Shown: positions 1 to 8,376 of the stretch, piece after piece
How the letters are laid out: every line of letters starts with the position of its first letter
Numbering within the stretch: the stretch's first letter is position 1
NCBI GenBank assembly: GCA_036897625.1
Contig: JAYMTA010000790.1
Span: 1 to 24,200 of the forward strand
Direction: 5' to 3'
Source: Pelargonium cotyledonis
Lineage: Eukaryota > Streptophyta > Magnoliopsida > Geraniales > Geraniaceae
Length of the DNA stretch: 24,200 nucleotides
Made by a program: the position numbers and the translations under genes
Notes under the pieces: generated by a model
Seen by the model: the letters and a program-made list of their open reading frames with translations, nothing else
Databases searched by the model: none
What the model was told of the DNA's origin: nothing

Positions 1-190
1 TTGAAATTAAAAATTTGTATGTTAATTATTTGAATCATCAATTAAATTGTTACACTTACTTCATGATTTAATCCCATATTGAAAATTTCAAAGAAGAATT
101 AAGTGAGAAATTTCGAAAAATCACCTAATAAATAATGAAAATTATTAATTATAATAATCATTATTACACAATTGCTAGTAAGAGAATATT

Positions 191-427
191 CTCTTTATAT
201 AGAACTCACTCACTCCATTAAATTTTGATTTTTTCGATGTGGGACACAACTAACTTTTCTCTCAATTTTTTTTGAAATTTCAAGATTTGATATAGTAATC
301 TTGATTTGTGCTCTTTATATAGAACTCACCCATTCCATTAAATTTTGATTTTTTCAATGTGGAACACAACTTCTCTCTCATTTTTTCTTCAAAATTAATT
401 TCAAGATTTGATATAACAATCTTGATT
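191..427. repeat. 120-bp tandem duplication inside the left arm of the TIR element
   Basis: The segment starting ctctttatatagaactcac at 191 is repeated starting at 311, giving a period of 120 bp. Both copies run through ccattaaattttgatttttt, a gatgtggRacacaac core and end near atcttgattt. Copies differ by scattered substitutions and short indels. The second copy is interrupted at its end by the LINE fragment at 429. Confidence 0.75.
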
Positions 428-428
428 T

Positions 429-930
429 CTCGCATATCTTTCTCCATTGCATTTTTATGTCTGAGATATGGGGTCTTGTTTTCAATTGGTAGTGAAATGT
501 TCGCGCCACCTTCCCTGCATCTGTTTCGGATCTAATCATTCAATGGAACTCTATTTTTCACACTTCTCATCCAAAAGTTTGCGACTGCATTTGCCACACC
601 ACTCTTTGGCATCCCTGGTTATCCCGAAATCTGCTACTGTTTGAAGACATGTAAGAGAGAGGATCCAATCATAATTCTCGGGAAGCTCCAAAGCTCTTCC
701 TACATGTCAATTGCGGCATATTTTAAAGGAAAGCTTGATCTTAGCATCTGGACTTTCTCAAGCAGGATTTCAGTTCCTAGTTTCTTGTTTAGTTTGCTGT
801 AATTTATCTCTTTTCTTCCTCCCATTTGGTTTCTCTATCTTGTATCTTTGTTGTTTTTCTTTGGTGTATGTACCGAGTTCCCTTCTCGGGATCTTTATCA
901 ATACATCAGCATTTTTGCTGATAAAAAAAA
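429..930 (+). mobile_element. 5'-truncated LINE (3' end with poly-A) with target-site duplication
   Basis: The 502-bp insert ends in a run of A at about 923-932 and is flanked by the direct repeat aacaatcttgattt (415-428 and 931-944); the first two bases are ambiguous with the tail. Removing the insert rejoins cttgattt with gtc, which restores the reading seen in the first 120-bp tandem copy (cttgatttgtg). The T-rich 3' part, which would translate as a hydrophobic tail ending near INTSAFLLIKKK, is typical of 3' ends of plant L1-type LINEs. No intact coding domain remains. The polarity (poly-A at the right) puts the LINE on the plus strand. Confidence 0.75.
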
Positions 931-1245
931 AACAATCTTGATTTGTCATTTTTATATGAATGTTTTCTCACTCATTCATATATGAATGTCTTCCCATTCA
1001 TTTATATAACAATCTTGATGTTGTTTTCTTTATATAAATGTTTTTATATGATTGTTTTCATTGAAATGTGTGATTAAACATTCTCAATATAAAGAGGACA
1101 AATCAAGAGTTGTGTCCCACATTGGAAAAATTAAGATTTGATGGAGTGTTCAAATTCTAGATAAAGAGGGCATCTATTCTCTTATTAGCTATTGTGTAAT
1201 AGTGATTGTCACTATAATTGCTATTAGTAATTTTTATTAGCTATT

Positions 1246-1533
1246 ATGTTAATTTTTGTAACGGTTGGAAAATGAATGGACATTTGAATTAGAAGCAATG
1301 AGAATGCTCCAAATTGTTAGAGTTGATGAGGTGGCAACTCCTAGTGCTTCCTCACCAACTTCAACACATATATATGTTGATTTGTTTGAAACAAAATTGT
1401 TTATACTATAGTAATTGTATGTCAAGTCAATGTAAATGATGACACGAAAACTAACAAGTATAAAACAATTCGATTATGTATATAAAATAAAACTGTTTAT
1501 GGATCAAACCAAATAACAAATGTATGATCATAA
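1246..1533. other. AT-rich spacer, nothing recognised
   Basis: I find no gene, RNA or repeat structure here beyond an AT-rich stretch ending in a TAA/TAT microsatellite (about 1530-1543) that became the insertion site of the next element. Confidence 0.4.
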
Positions 1534-1543
1534 TAATAATAAT

Positions 1544-3118
1544 GAGACAAGCATCTTTTAGGTGCATGAACTTTAATGAAATGTACAAATAGGTCACTTT
1601 TGACAAACTTTGTACAAATAAGTGCATGGACTTTCAATTTTGAACAATTAAGTCAAATTCACTAACGATATTGATGCTGCCCGAAGAGTGTGACCCCATG
1701 ACGAGGGCCCCACATGTGGTCCAAAAAGTACAATCTCGCCAGACGACGCCACGTGCCCCATGGTAAAGTCTATGAATACTCTTTCTTTGGTAAGAGAAAT
1801 GGATCCCTAATCTGAATCTAGAGCATTCCATTGAATCTCAGATTTGATTTTCCTCTAGGCTCTCAAGTTCTTAAGCTTTCCTCGTTAAATTCCGACAAGA
1901 GATCTTACTCTCAAGCTCGAGGCAGTGTCCCAGAATCACCCCGGATCTCATCGTTCTTTGGTGTGCTCATTTTGTAGGTACAGAAGCCCACCGTCTATCT
2001 GCAGATCTAGGATACTCGAAGCTTGCTTGCATTCCAAGGCTCAACTAGTCTGGCGACGTTAACTCGTCAGATTTGACACCGTGAACTTTCGATACCGCAA
2101 CGAAGACGAAATGACATCTCGACTAGTGTATTTAGGCGTTTTTTAATACTTAGACACATGAGGTGTTAACTTGTTTCGTTAAAATTTATGACTTTTTTAT
2201 GACGTGAAACAAAACGTGTGTAATTGCGATAACATGTTACTTTTGAAAATAAATAAATAAATTTAATGCCATTTTTCAATTGATTATTGATCTAACTTTT
2301 TTCTCCTTTTTTCGTTTACTTGTTTATAGTATGTCGCTCAATGATTTAATTCAGATCGAGTTGTCAATTTGGATCCAAATTAGCGAGCGGCTAAAATCTA
2401 ATTTGAATAAAATATGATCCAATCCCAATTAATTTGATCAATTTTGAATCGAATCGGATAAATCTGCTCATTTACACTAAAAAGACGAACATTAACCAAT
2501 CTGATCTGATTCGAAACTCTTTCAGCTAAGATTCGACCGGGTTAATCTTTTTTATCCAAAATCCAAATCGCCACATTTGCATCCAAGTTTATAACTCGTC
2601 TCATTCTCAATTGCTTAATTAATTAGTTATAATGCTAGCTGATTGAGTTCAATGATTATTTAGATAACTTTTGCGTCTGTGTAGCTTCTATAGCAAATAG
2701 AAACAATTTCCATAATTTTCCATATAAATTATACATTTATCAGGACTTGTTGTATTACTTTTTGAAGAAAACAATACATACAAAAAGAAGATGAAGAAAC
2801 CGTAGGAAGGAAGATGGGAGCGAAAATATAAAAAATAATTGATTTTTAATAATTAATTGACATATAACTTGTAAAATTATTTTAATATTTTGCGCATAAA
2901 TATGACATGTCATCAATTATCATGTCATGCTCGACATATTAAAACTACAAATAAACTATTACATAATTATTTTTAAAGGAAAAAGTTAACACTATTAGTG
3001 AATTTGATTTACTTGTTCAAAATTGAAAGTTTGTCAAAAGTGAATTTGTACAAAGTTTGTCAAAAGTGACCATTTGTACATTTGATCAAAGTTCATGCAT
3101 CTAAATGATAATTGTCTC
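1544..3118. mobile_element. MULE-like non-autonomous element with about 130-bp terminal inverted repeats
   Basis: The left arm (1544-1675: gagacaag, then ggtgcatgaacttt, ggtcacttttgacaaacttt, tttcaattttgaac, aattcacta) is matched by the reverse complement of 2985-3118. The element starts gagacaa and ends ttgtctc. The ten bases taataataat flank it on both sides (1534-1543 and 3119-3128), which fits a 9-10-bp target duplication, although the site is a microsatellite so this is weak. The motif 'ggtgcatgaactttgatcaaatgt' class is common in plant long-TIR elements. No transposase is visible. The interior at 1670-2110 is notably less AT-rich than the flanks and contains a CACGTG core near 1750; I do not recognise a gene in it. 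Confidence 0.65.
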
Positions 3119-3152
3119 TAATAATAATAAAAACATTGTCTTTATAAACACT

Positions 3153-3427
3153 ACAAAATTGAATTTTTGTCACCAATGGTATGAGAGCAAATTTTGAAAA
3201 TACGACGATATTATGGACATTCAAGATGTCAAATTAATGGTAAAAAAGTCAAATGATTTCCCCCCCCCACATGAGGGGATTGAGATTTTAGATTCCCATG
3301 AACTTTCCCAAGTGGTGGGAAAGTCACATGACATTTTTACCATTCATTTGTCATCTTAAATGTCCTTAATACCCTTGTATTTTTACAAATTTCTCTCACG
3401 CCATTTAAGATAAATATTCAATTTTGT
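3153..3427. mobile_element. MITE-like hairpin, about 275 bp
   Basis: The sequence folds on itself over most of its length. The left arm (acaaaattgaat at 3153, ggtatgagag, ggacattcaagatg, aatggtaaaaa) is complementary to the right arm (aatttctctcacgcc, ttttaccattcattt, attcaattttgt ending 3427). The loop includes a poly-C run near 3261-3270 and a small inner hairpin around ctttccc/gggaaag near 3303-3323. No ORF is present. A target duplication is not clear. Transcripts through such a hairpin could feed small-RNA production; that is inference. Confidence 0.6.
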
Positions 3428-4017
3428 CTCTTTTTGTTTTTTTTTTTACTAAATTACCAATAAATCGGTTCAAGTACAAATATAAATTTTTGTTTGGTTT
3501 ATATATGTTTTTGTTTTAAATACATATTCAATTTTTTTAGAATTGTTAATTTTTGTATTTACATTGACCAGTCAAATTTTATCTTAGATAAACTTGATAT
3601 GTAACTTCTTGAGTATAAACAATTTTGTTTCAAGAAAATTTTCTTATGTTCATGCATATTTTAGTTTTAAATTAAAGGGACAATTAAGTAATTGTACAAT
3701 ATTTTAAAACCATTTACCAAGTTCTTACAATTTTGAACCAAACATAGTATTCACTTTCAACAATACAGGATTCTGAATTTTCCCTTCATTTTTCTATGTG
3801 TCAAATGTCCTTATCAACTTTCTTAGAAAAATAAATAATACCGGGAAAATATTTTCCCGTTGCCAAACGATACCGTAGTATTTTACTTTGACCATCAACT
3901 TGTCCTTATCACTCTCACTTTCCCTTATCAAAATCATGGTTCTCAAACGATACCAAAATAATCCAAAATCATAAATCAAATGTCCATTACCGAATGCAAG
4001 ACTATGTAACTATATAT
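3428..4017. other. AT-rich spacer with one perfect palindrome
   Basis: No gene or RNA is recognised. An 18-bp perfect palindrome cgggaaaatattttcccg lies at 3842-3859. Phrases such as 'ccaaacgatacc' near 3866 and 3948 resemble ends of plant hAT-type MITEs, but I could not pair terminal repeats, so I make no element call. Confidence 0.35.
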
Positions 4018-4269
4018 TATGTACAAGGGTTAAATGGTTCTACACCCCTTGGACTCATTCCCATTTTAGAGTTGGCCCCTACAATTGTTTTTTAATTCCC
4101 TCAACCCCTGAACTAGAAATTTTTTAGAACTTACCACAAGTGACCTGCTACAGCAGGTCACCTCTTTCCATGTTACATGTTTTGTCACGTAGACCTTCCA
4201 CATCATATTGGTAGCAACATCAGCCTTCACCATGGCTTATGCGACTGTCATAAAACGTCGTTGTTTAGC

Positions 4270-4470
4270 GCTACACCCTTCTTCACCCTCTTCTTCTCTG
4301 TCACCTACTTCCTCCTCCACCGGTGGCGCGAGAAGATCCGTACCTCCACCCTCTCCACGTCGTTACCTTCTCGTCTTCTCCGACACTGGCTTCATCCAAT
4401 CAGCCGCCTTTCACGCCTCACAAAACACCTGGGACGAGGACGTCATCGACATCGCCATCGACCTCTTCAT
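4270..4470 (+). pseudogene. HMGR (fragment): Captured N-terminal fragment of plant HMG-CoA reductase
   Basis: One frame from 4270 to 4350 encodes a membrane segment followed by [11 protein letters not shown], which is the conserved end of the first transmembrane helix and its following basic loop in plant 3-hydroxy-3-methylglutaryl-CoA reductase, the rate-limiting ER enzyme of the mevalonate pathway. The next conserved block, PLHVVT, is read one frame over (4350-4367), consistent with loss of a single base. The second transmembrane helix is missing, and a third frame then reads [17 protein letters not shown] (about 4383-4436), resembling the FVQSF...A(S)..TWDED stretch that follows helix 2 in the family. 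A possible weaker continuation occurs at about 4480-4630. The catalytic domain is absent, so no enzyme can be made. Recognition is from remembered family motifs, not from an alignment. Confidence 0.72.
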
Positions 4471-4674
4471 CATCTGACAATAAATATGTCCCCTGTGCCG
4501 CCGCCATTGACTGCGAGTGCGAGCTCATTCATGACTGGTGGTTCATGCTTGCTACTCTCGATACTATCTCCATCGAGTTTCTCACTGAAATCACCTGGCA
4601 AGATGTCGGAAAGAGGAGATCTTTCGTTGAAAAAAAAATTAAATGAACTTGATTCGCTATCTAGAGCAAAATAA

Positions 4675-4985
4675 CAACATCATGTCTAATTTAAATACAA
4701 AACTGAGCAATTTTTGAACTGGGTTTTTAACTTTTGATTTTGTGTAGATCTTTGGTGTTTGATGTCGTTGGTGTTCGTTGTGTTTGTGTTTTGATTTGGA
4801 TCTTATTGGTCTTGGTTTGGTTTTTCTTTTCTAAGCTAAGTGTTGTTTTGTTGGATGTGAAATAGAGTGGAACTGATACTGGAATCCATTTAAGAGAAGA
4901 AGGTGAAGATGGAGCTAGGTTGAAGGAGTAGAAGACGAAGATGGAGCCTACGACACTGTTTATGTGTATCACGAAGTCAAGTCAA
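4675..4985. other. Interior of the Pack-MULE, origin unknown
   Basis: This T/G-rich stretch between the HMGR fragment and the right TIR holds no recognisable coding sequence. It could be additional captured host DNA (for example intron or UTR), but nothing in it identifies a source. Confidence 0.3.
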
Positions 4986-5198
4986 CCGATGATGTGGCAA
5001 AACAGGTGAGGTGGAGTGTCTACGTGGCAAAACATGTGACGTGGCAAGAGGTGACATGCTGTAGCAGGTCATTTGCAGTAATTTCTAAAAAAAAATTTAG
5101 TCCAGGGGTCGAGGAAATTAAATAAAAAAAATTATAAGGGTCAACTTTAAAATGGGAACGAGTTCAAGGGGTGCAGAATCATTTAACTCTATATACAA

Positions 5199-5634
5199 TT
5201 CATACACATAGCACATAAGTAATCAAAAGCTTTATATACAATGAGACACAATATCACAAAGTTCCCAGAAATTGGATTGCAATACTTTAAAGAATACAGA
5301 GCACTCAAAAAGGAAATTTTGATTGTCGATCAAAGAAACTACAACCAACCCAAAAAAAATCTTCAAAATATCGATTAAAAGAAAACAAACAGATCACATA
5401 TCGCTTAATTGCTCCATGATGTTGGACGCAAATTGCAGAAAAGTAGCATCATAATCCAAAACACAAATATTGATCATACAATGCACACAATCTGAGAACA
5501 AAATTGTTGGTTCAATCCCAATAAAAATGGAATACAAATATTTTATACAACCAAATCTATCATGCATGAATTCATAACAATAAATCATATGAATAAAAAA
5601 TAAAATTTTCTGATAATTGAGCAAAACAACCTAA
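5199..5634 (-). other. Probable leader region of a minus-strand LTR retrotransposon
   Basis: This lies immediately downstream (on the minus strand) of the primer-binding site at 5635-5646, so it should be the internal leader of that element. A 76-codon minus-strand open frame (5394-5624) does not resemble any gag or pol that I know. The remainder of the internal region is cut off by or lost near the Pack-MULE at 5189. Confidence 0.35.
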
Positions 5635-5646
5635 ACTCTGATACTA
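5635..5646 (-). other. Retrotransposon primer-binding site (initiator tRNA-Met type, 10 of 12)
   Basis: The minus strand reads TAGTATCAGAGT, two changes from TGGTATCAGAGC, the sequence complementary to the 3' end of plant initiator tRNA-Met and the usual primer-binding site of plant Copia-type elements. It is 2 nt from the LTR end at 5649, the expected spacing. Confidence 0.65.
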
Positions 5647-5648
5647 CT

Positions 5649-5929
5649 TGTTGGATCGAATTAATCACAACACACATCAATTATTAAAAATATAAAAATA
5701 CAAGACATATCGGAATCCGTTGATGCTTTTCGGTATGAGCTCGTAACACTGCGTCAATTAGTTTTCCTCAACACAGAATCCTTTAAACTATCTAAAAGGT
5801 AGAGACTTTACGAAACGTGACTTTAGTATATTTTCACTTATATATCTTATTTTGGCTTCTAACATGAGTTTGACCAATTATATGCAGCCCACAATTAATT
5901 ATAAGATATATTTATTAAGAAACCCAACA
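5649..5929 (-). mobile_element. Long terminal repeat of a decayed LTR retrotransposon
   Basis: The 281-bp segment begins TGTTGG and ends CCAACA, a 6-bp terminal inverted repeat with canonical TG...CA ends. Its lower end adjoins a primer-binding site, so this is the 5' LTR of an element transcribed on the minus strand. No second LTR copy is visible in the window, so the element is incomplete. Copia is the likelier superfamily from the primer site, but no protein evidence supports it. Confidence 0.6.
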
Positions 5930-5941
5930 TGCTAATGATCC

Positions 5942-5989
5942 AAGTGCTTTGATATGGTTTATCCCAAAAAAAAAAAGTGCTTTGATATG
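5942..5989 (+). mobile_element. Micro-retroinsertion: 18 bp with poly-A between 15-bp direct repeats
   Basis: aagtgctttgatatg occurs at 5942-5956 and again at 5975-5989. The only sequence between the copies is gtttatcccaaaaaaaaa. A perfect 15-bp duplication around a short A-tailed insert is what an extremely 5'-truncated LINE or SINE integration leaves. The insert itself is too short to assign to a family. Confidence 0.6.
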
Positions 5990-6294
5990 TCTCGCAAGTA
6001 GGTGTGGTAGTTTTGGGAAACTGAATGACATGTGTTGGTAACCTCATTGATTGCCACCTCATCATCAGATGCCAGCTCATTCCCCAAACTCATCCTCCTC
6101 CAATTCTAGGCACACTGAATTTGACTTATATATTTGGGATAATTATAAATACCTTCCATCAACTGTAGATTTCTTACACTAGTTTCCTTCAACTACTATT
6201 TTTTACTATTGACTATTTTGAAATATGTCAAATTTCTTTTTATACATTGTGTTAAAATGACCTAAATACTATCTAACAAAATAATAACCCTTAG

Positions 6295-6454
6295 TCTTTT
6301 AGGAAATGACGCAATGGTTAAAAACACATCTCCATATGAGAGGACGTGAGTTCAAAGCCCATTGCATCGGGTGGAGTGGGAAGGAGTTTAAAAGAGAGAG
6401 CTACCTCCTATTATGTAGCACAACTAATTAGTTTTTTTTAAAAAAAAAAATAAT
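6295..6454 (+). mobile_element. tRNA-derived SINE with poly-A tail
   Basis: The segment has an A-box-like stretch (tgacgcaatggttaaa, about 6307-6322) and a B-box-like stretch (gagttcaaagcc, about 6348-6359) at the spacing of an RNA polymerase III internal promoter, and ends in an A-rich tail. It is bordered by aataataacccttag (6280-6294) and aataatatccctcag (6455-6469), matching at 13 of 15 positions, which fits a target-site duplication. It lies inside the probable long-TIR element and so inserted later. I cannot assign a SINE family. Confidence 0.55.
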
Positions 6455-6516
6455 AATAATATCCCTCAGCCAAACAGAGCTTTATGAATTAAAAAAAAAA
6501 AAAAAAAACAGATAAG

Positions 6517-6910
6517 CCATGGGGCATGGCTGTCGGCGTTGGTGGTATGCTCTAGATCTAACATGTCTACCGACGAAGCTCACAGCTAACGGTGATCACC
6601 ATATGAACAGTCCACGGCGTTGCTATCCCTGTCCATCGTTTCGTGGTGACCTCATCGGGCTGTTCCTGTCCATCGTCTCGCCGACAAGCCAGATCTGGCA
6701 CGCTCCAGAGATGAAGAGCTTCGGAAAGCTTCAAATCCGGCAAGTCTAACCCGGCAAGCTCCAAAGATGAAGAGCTCGGAGAGCTTCAAATTCCGGCAAG
6801 GTCCAAATCCAGCGCTCCAAATTTGGCAAGCTTCAGATCTGACGGACGACGAACGGTGTTGGTCCTCCTCCTTCTCGTCGTCCGCACTTCCTGCCGGCGT
6901 TGGTCACTGT
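6517..6910. other. GC-rich core of unknown origin with a 55-bp imperfect repeat
   Basis: This island is clearly richer in G and C than its surroundings and is built of related motifs such as caagctcc, cttcaaatccgg and gatgaagagct. agatgaagagct begins at 6709 and again at 6764 (period 55), each followed by cgga.agcttcaaat.ccggcaag. Short open frames on both strands show no domain I know. It could be captured host sequence inside the long-TIR element; I see no proof. Confidence 0.4.
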
Positions 6911-7437
6911 TTTGGGGTTAATTTTGGTTGGTTCAATTTTTAGTTTATTTTTGGTTCATTTTTGGCTGATTTTAGGATAATTTTTTTTGTTAATTTTAGA
7001 TTTTGATGCTTATTTGTAATGCATTGATGAAATGTAAAGATTTGTATGTGTATAATTTGTTAATAATATAAATCAAACTCAAATTTCGGTACAAAAATTT
7101 AGATTCCGGCAACTTGAATTATCCGACGATAAAAATCAGATTCCGACGATTATTTGAAGTTCCCGGCGAAACTATAAATTTTCTGATGAAACATGATGAA
7201 CATGTTTTTAATGAAGAAGAAAGGTAATATAGTGAAGGATAATTTTGAGATTTCAAAAGAAAATATTGGTTATGTGTTGGACACATACTGAATTTTTGAA
7301 ATATTCCGTTAATATTAACGAAATTTTTTTAGGGAAAGAAATTTTGCAAACTTAAGAAAAAGTAGTAATAACAAAGAATATTTGAGGGTAATCAGGTATA
7401 GTGAAGGAGAGGTAGGTGTAATTATCCTACGTATATC

Positions 7438-7491
7438 CAAATTCTCTGTTATTGTCATCAATTGCAAATTCTCTGTTATTGTCATCAATTG
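7438..7491. repeat. Perfect 27-bp tandem duplication
   Basis: The 27-bp unit starting caaattctctgttattgtc at 7438 is repeated without change at 7465-7491. On the minus strand it lies in an open frame (7315-7587) and duplicates nine residues, QLMTITENL. The absence of divergence implies a recent event. The open frame has no family I recognise. Confidence 0.85.
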
Positions 7492-8090
7492 CTGAATATA
7501 TCCACTCAATCCTTCTATTTGGTTTCCATGAATTTGATTGAGCAAAATTGTTAGGAGTGAATAATGTCTATAATTATTGGGTTCCATTCAAAATGTTCCA
7601 AGAAAAGACCACACACTTATTCTCCTCAACTTCGACAGTTTGGCCAATTGAACCCTCTAGTCTCAATCATATTCTCATCATTTTGTCTTTTTACTCTCAA
7701 AAGTCCAACCACACAGTCAATACCTTGGAAAATAATCTCAATCACCGTATTCCATGGAAACAATGATGTTGAAACCACAAATCACACATTTATTTCACTT
7801 TCATCAAATAAACAATTTTTCTATTTCAAATCAAGAATTTTCAAAGGAAACAGTCCAACTTAAAGAAGATCACAATAAGCCAATTCATAATAACATTGCC
7901 AAAAACACTAAACTTGAATCCAACTCAAATTACTTCCAAAAAATGCACAAGAAACTGAAATCCAGACTTACCAAAGGGATCTTTGTTGTCTTGAAGGGCC
8001 ATCGCTCCATGAATTATGTAACAAAACTGTAGAAACTGTGGACAATGTAAAGTCGGGTTGAATATGAAAGCGACAGTAAACACATAACAT
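7492..8090. other. Region downstream of the zinc-finger gene, nothing firmly recognised
   Basis: Several short open frames on both strands show no known domain. On the minus strand an ATG at 8002 begins an 11-codon frame that runs into gtaagt (7971-7966), so a small exon of an unannotated or extended transcript is possible but unsupported. Confidence 0.3.
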
Positions 8091-8099
8091 GCCAAGACC

Positions 8100-8376
8100 A
8101 TCAAAACTCTCCAAAGAGATGCTTTACATAAATTATTGAGAGAGAAAAAGAAAAATCATGTCAACCAGAAGAATGTTCACATTGGGTTTACCGCATATGA
8201 CATTCACATTTGCATATTCATACAGTGCATCCAATTCAGAAGAATCAAGTAGTCCGTTAACTGAGATCCTTTTTTGGCCACTTTAGCATCAACTCTGTAC
8301 ATCTCCAACGAAGAAGAAACGAATTTACAGATCACTCACTCTTGTTTGTCTTCCAAAACATCTGACTTCCAAGCTT
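8100..8376 (-). other. Likely 3' UTR of the CCCH zinc-finger gene
   Basis: This is the minus-strand sequence following the stop codon at 8377-8379. An AATAAT-type signal (minus strand, about 8131-8136) is the nearest candidate polyadenylation signal. The exact end cannot be read from the sequence. Confidence 0.35.

Larger units (their letters stand above)
125..1245. mobile_element. Non-autonomous element with long terminal inverted repeats, interrupted by a LINE
   Basis: The block at about 125-260 (for example attattacacaattgctag, then ctctttatatagaactca, then gatgtgggacacaac) reappears as its reverse complement at about 1105-1240, with small gaps and substitutions over roughly 130 bp. The two arms enclose about 0.85 kb, about 500 bp of which is a later LINE insertion. 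No transposase ORF is visible, so the element must be non-autonomous. The outer boundaries are approximate because I could not find an unambiguous target-site duplication, so the superfamily (MULE-like or foldback) is left open. Confidence 0.6.
4027..5189 (+). mobile_element. Pack-MULE: Mutator-like element carrying an HMG-CoA reductase gene fragment
   Basis: The terminal inverted repeats are long, about 170-200 bp. The left end gggttaaatggttctac (from 4027) is answered by the reverse complement of the right end (gagttaaatgattctgc, ending 5189). Similarity continues through the blocks accccttg, ttcccatttta, gacctgctacagca and catgttttg, as far as the region around 4205 and 4990. The flanks are tatgtacaa (4018-4026) and tatatacaa (5190-5198), matching at 8 of 9 positions. 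A 9-bp target duplication with long TIRs is the hallmark of Mutator-like elements. No transposase is present. The interior carries a fragment of a host gene (see the pseudogene entry), which defines a Pack-MULE. A near-palindrome, gtgacctgct..agcaggtcac, lies inside the left TIR at 4140-4161. Confidence 0.8.
6136..7424. mobile_element. Probable third long-TIR (MULE-like) element
   Basis: The left end (gggataattataaatacct at 6136, then catcaact) matches the reverse complement of the right end (ggataattacacctacct, ccttcact; about 7390-7424) over roughly 33 bp with about 27 matches. Weaker similarity follows on both inner sides (actattttttactatt versus attactactttttctta). The AT-rich arms enclose a strikingly GC-richer core (about 6517-6910). 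No target duplication is convincing and no transposase is present, so this call is tentative. Confidence 0.42.

Noticed and set aside
711..941. 76-codon plus-strand open frame rich in Leu and Phe
   Set aside because: It is the T-rich 3' tail of the truncated LINE, not a membrane protein gene.
3149..3165. CACTACAAAATTG as a possible CACTA transposon terminus
   Set aside because: No matching TTTTGTAGTG end occurs downstream; the sequence is better explained as the edge of the MITE hairpin.
4727..4972. 81-codon minus-strand open frame inside the Pack-MULE
   Set aside because: Low-complexity Thr/Lys/Gln composition from a T-rich stretch; no known domain.
7972..8002. ATG followed by 11 open codons and a GTAAGT donor on the minus strand, a possible first exon of another gene
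   Set aside because: No homologous protein is recognised and no convincing following exon was found; a 31-bp ATG-to-GTAAGT stretch is expected by chance.
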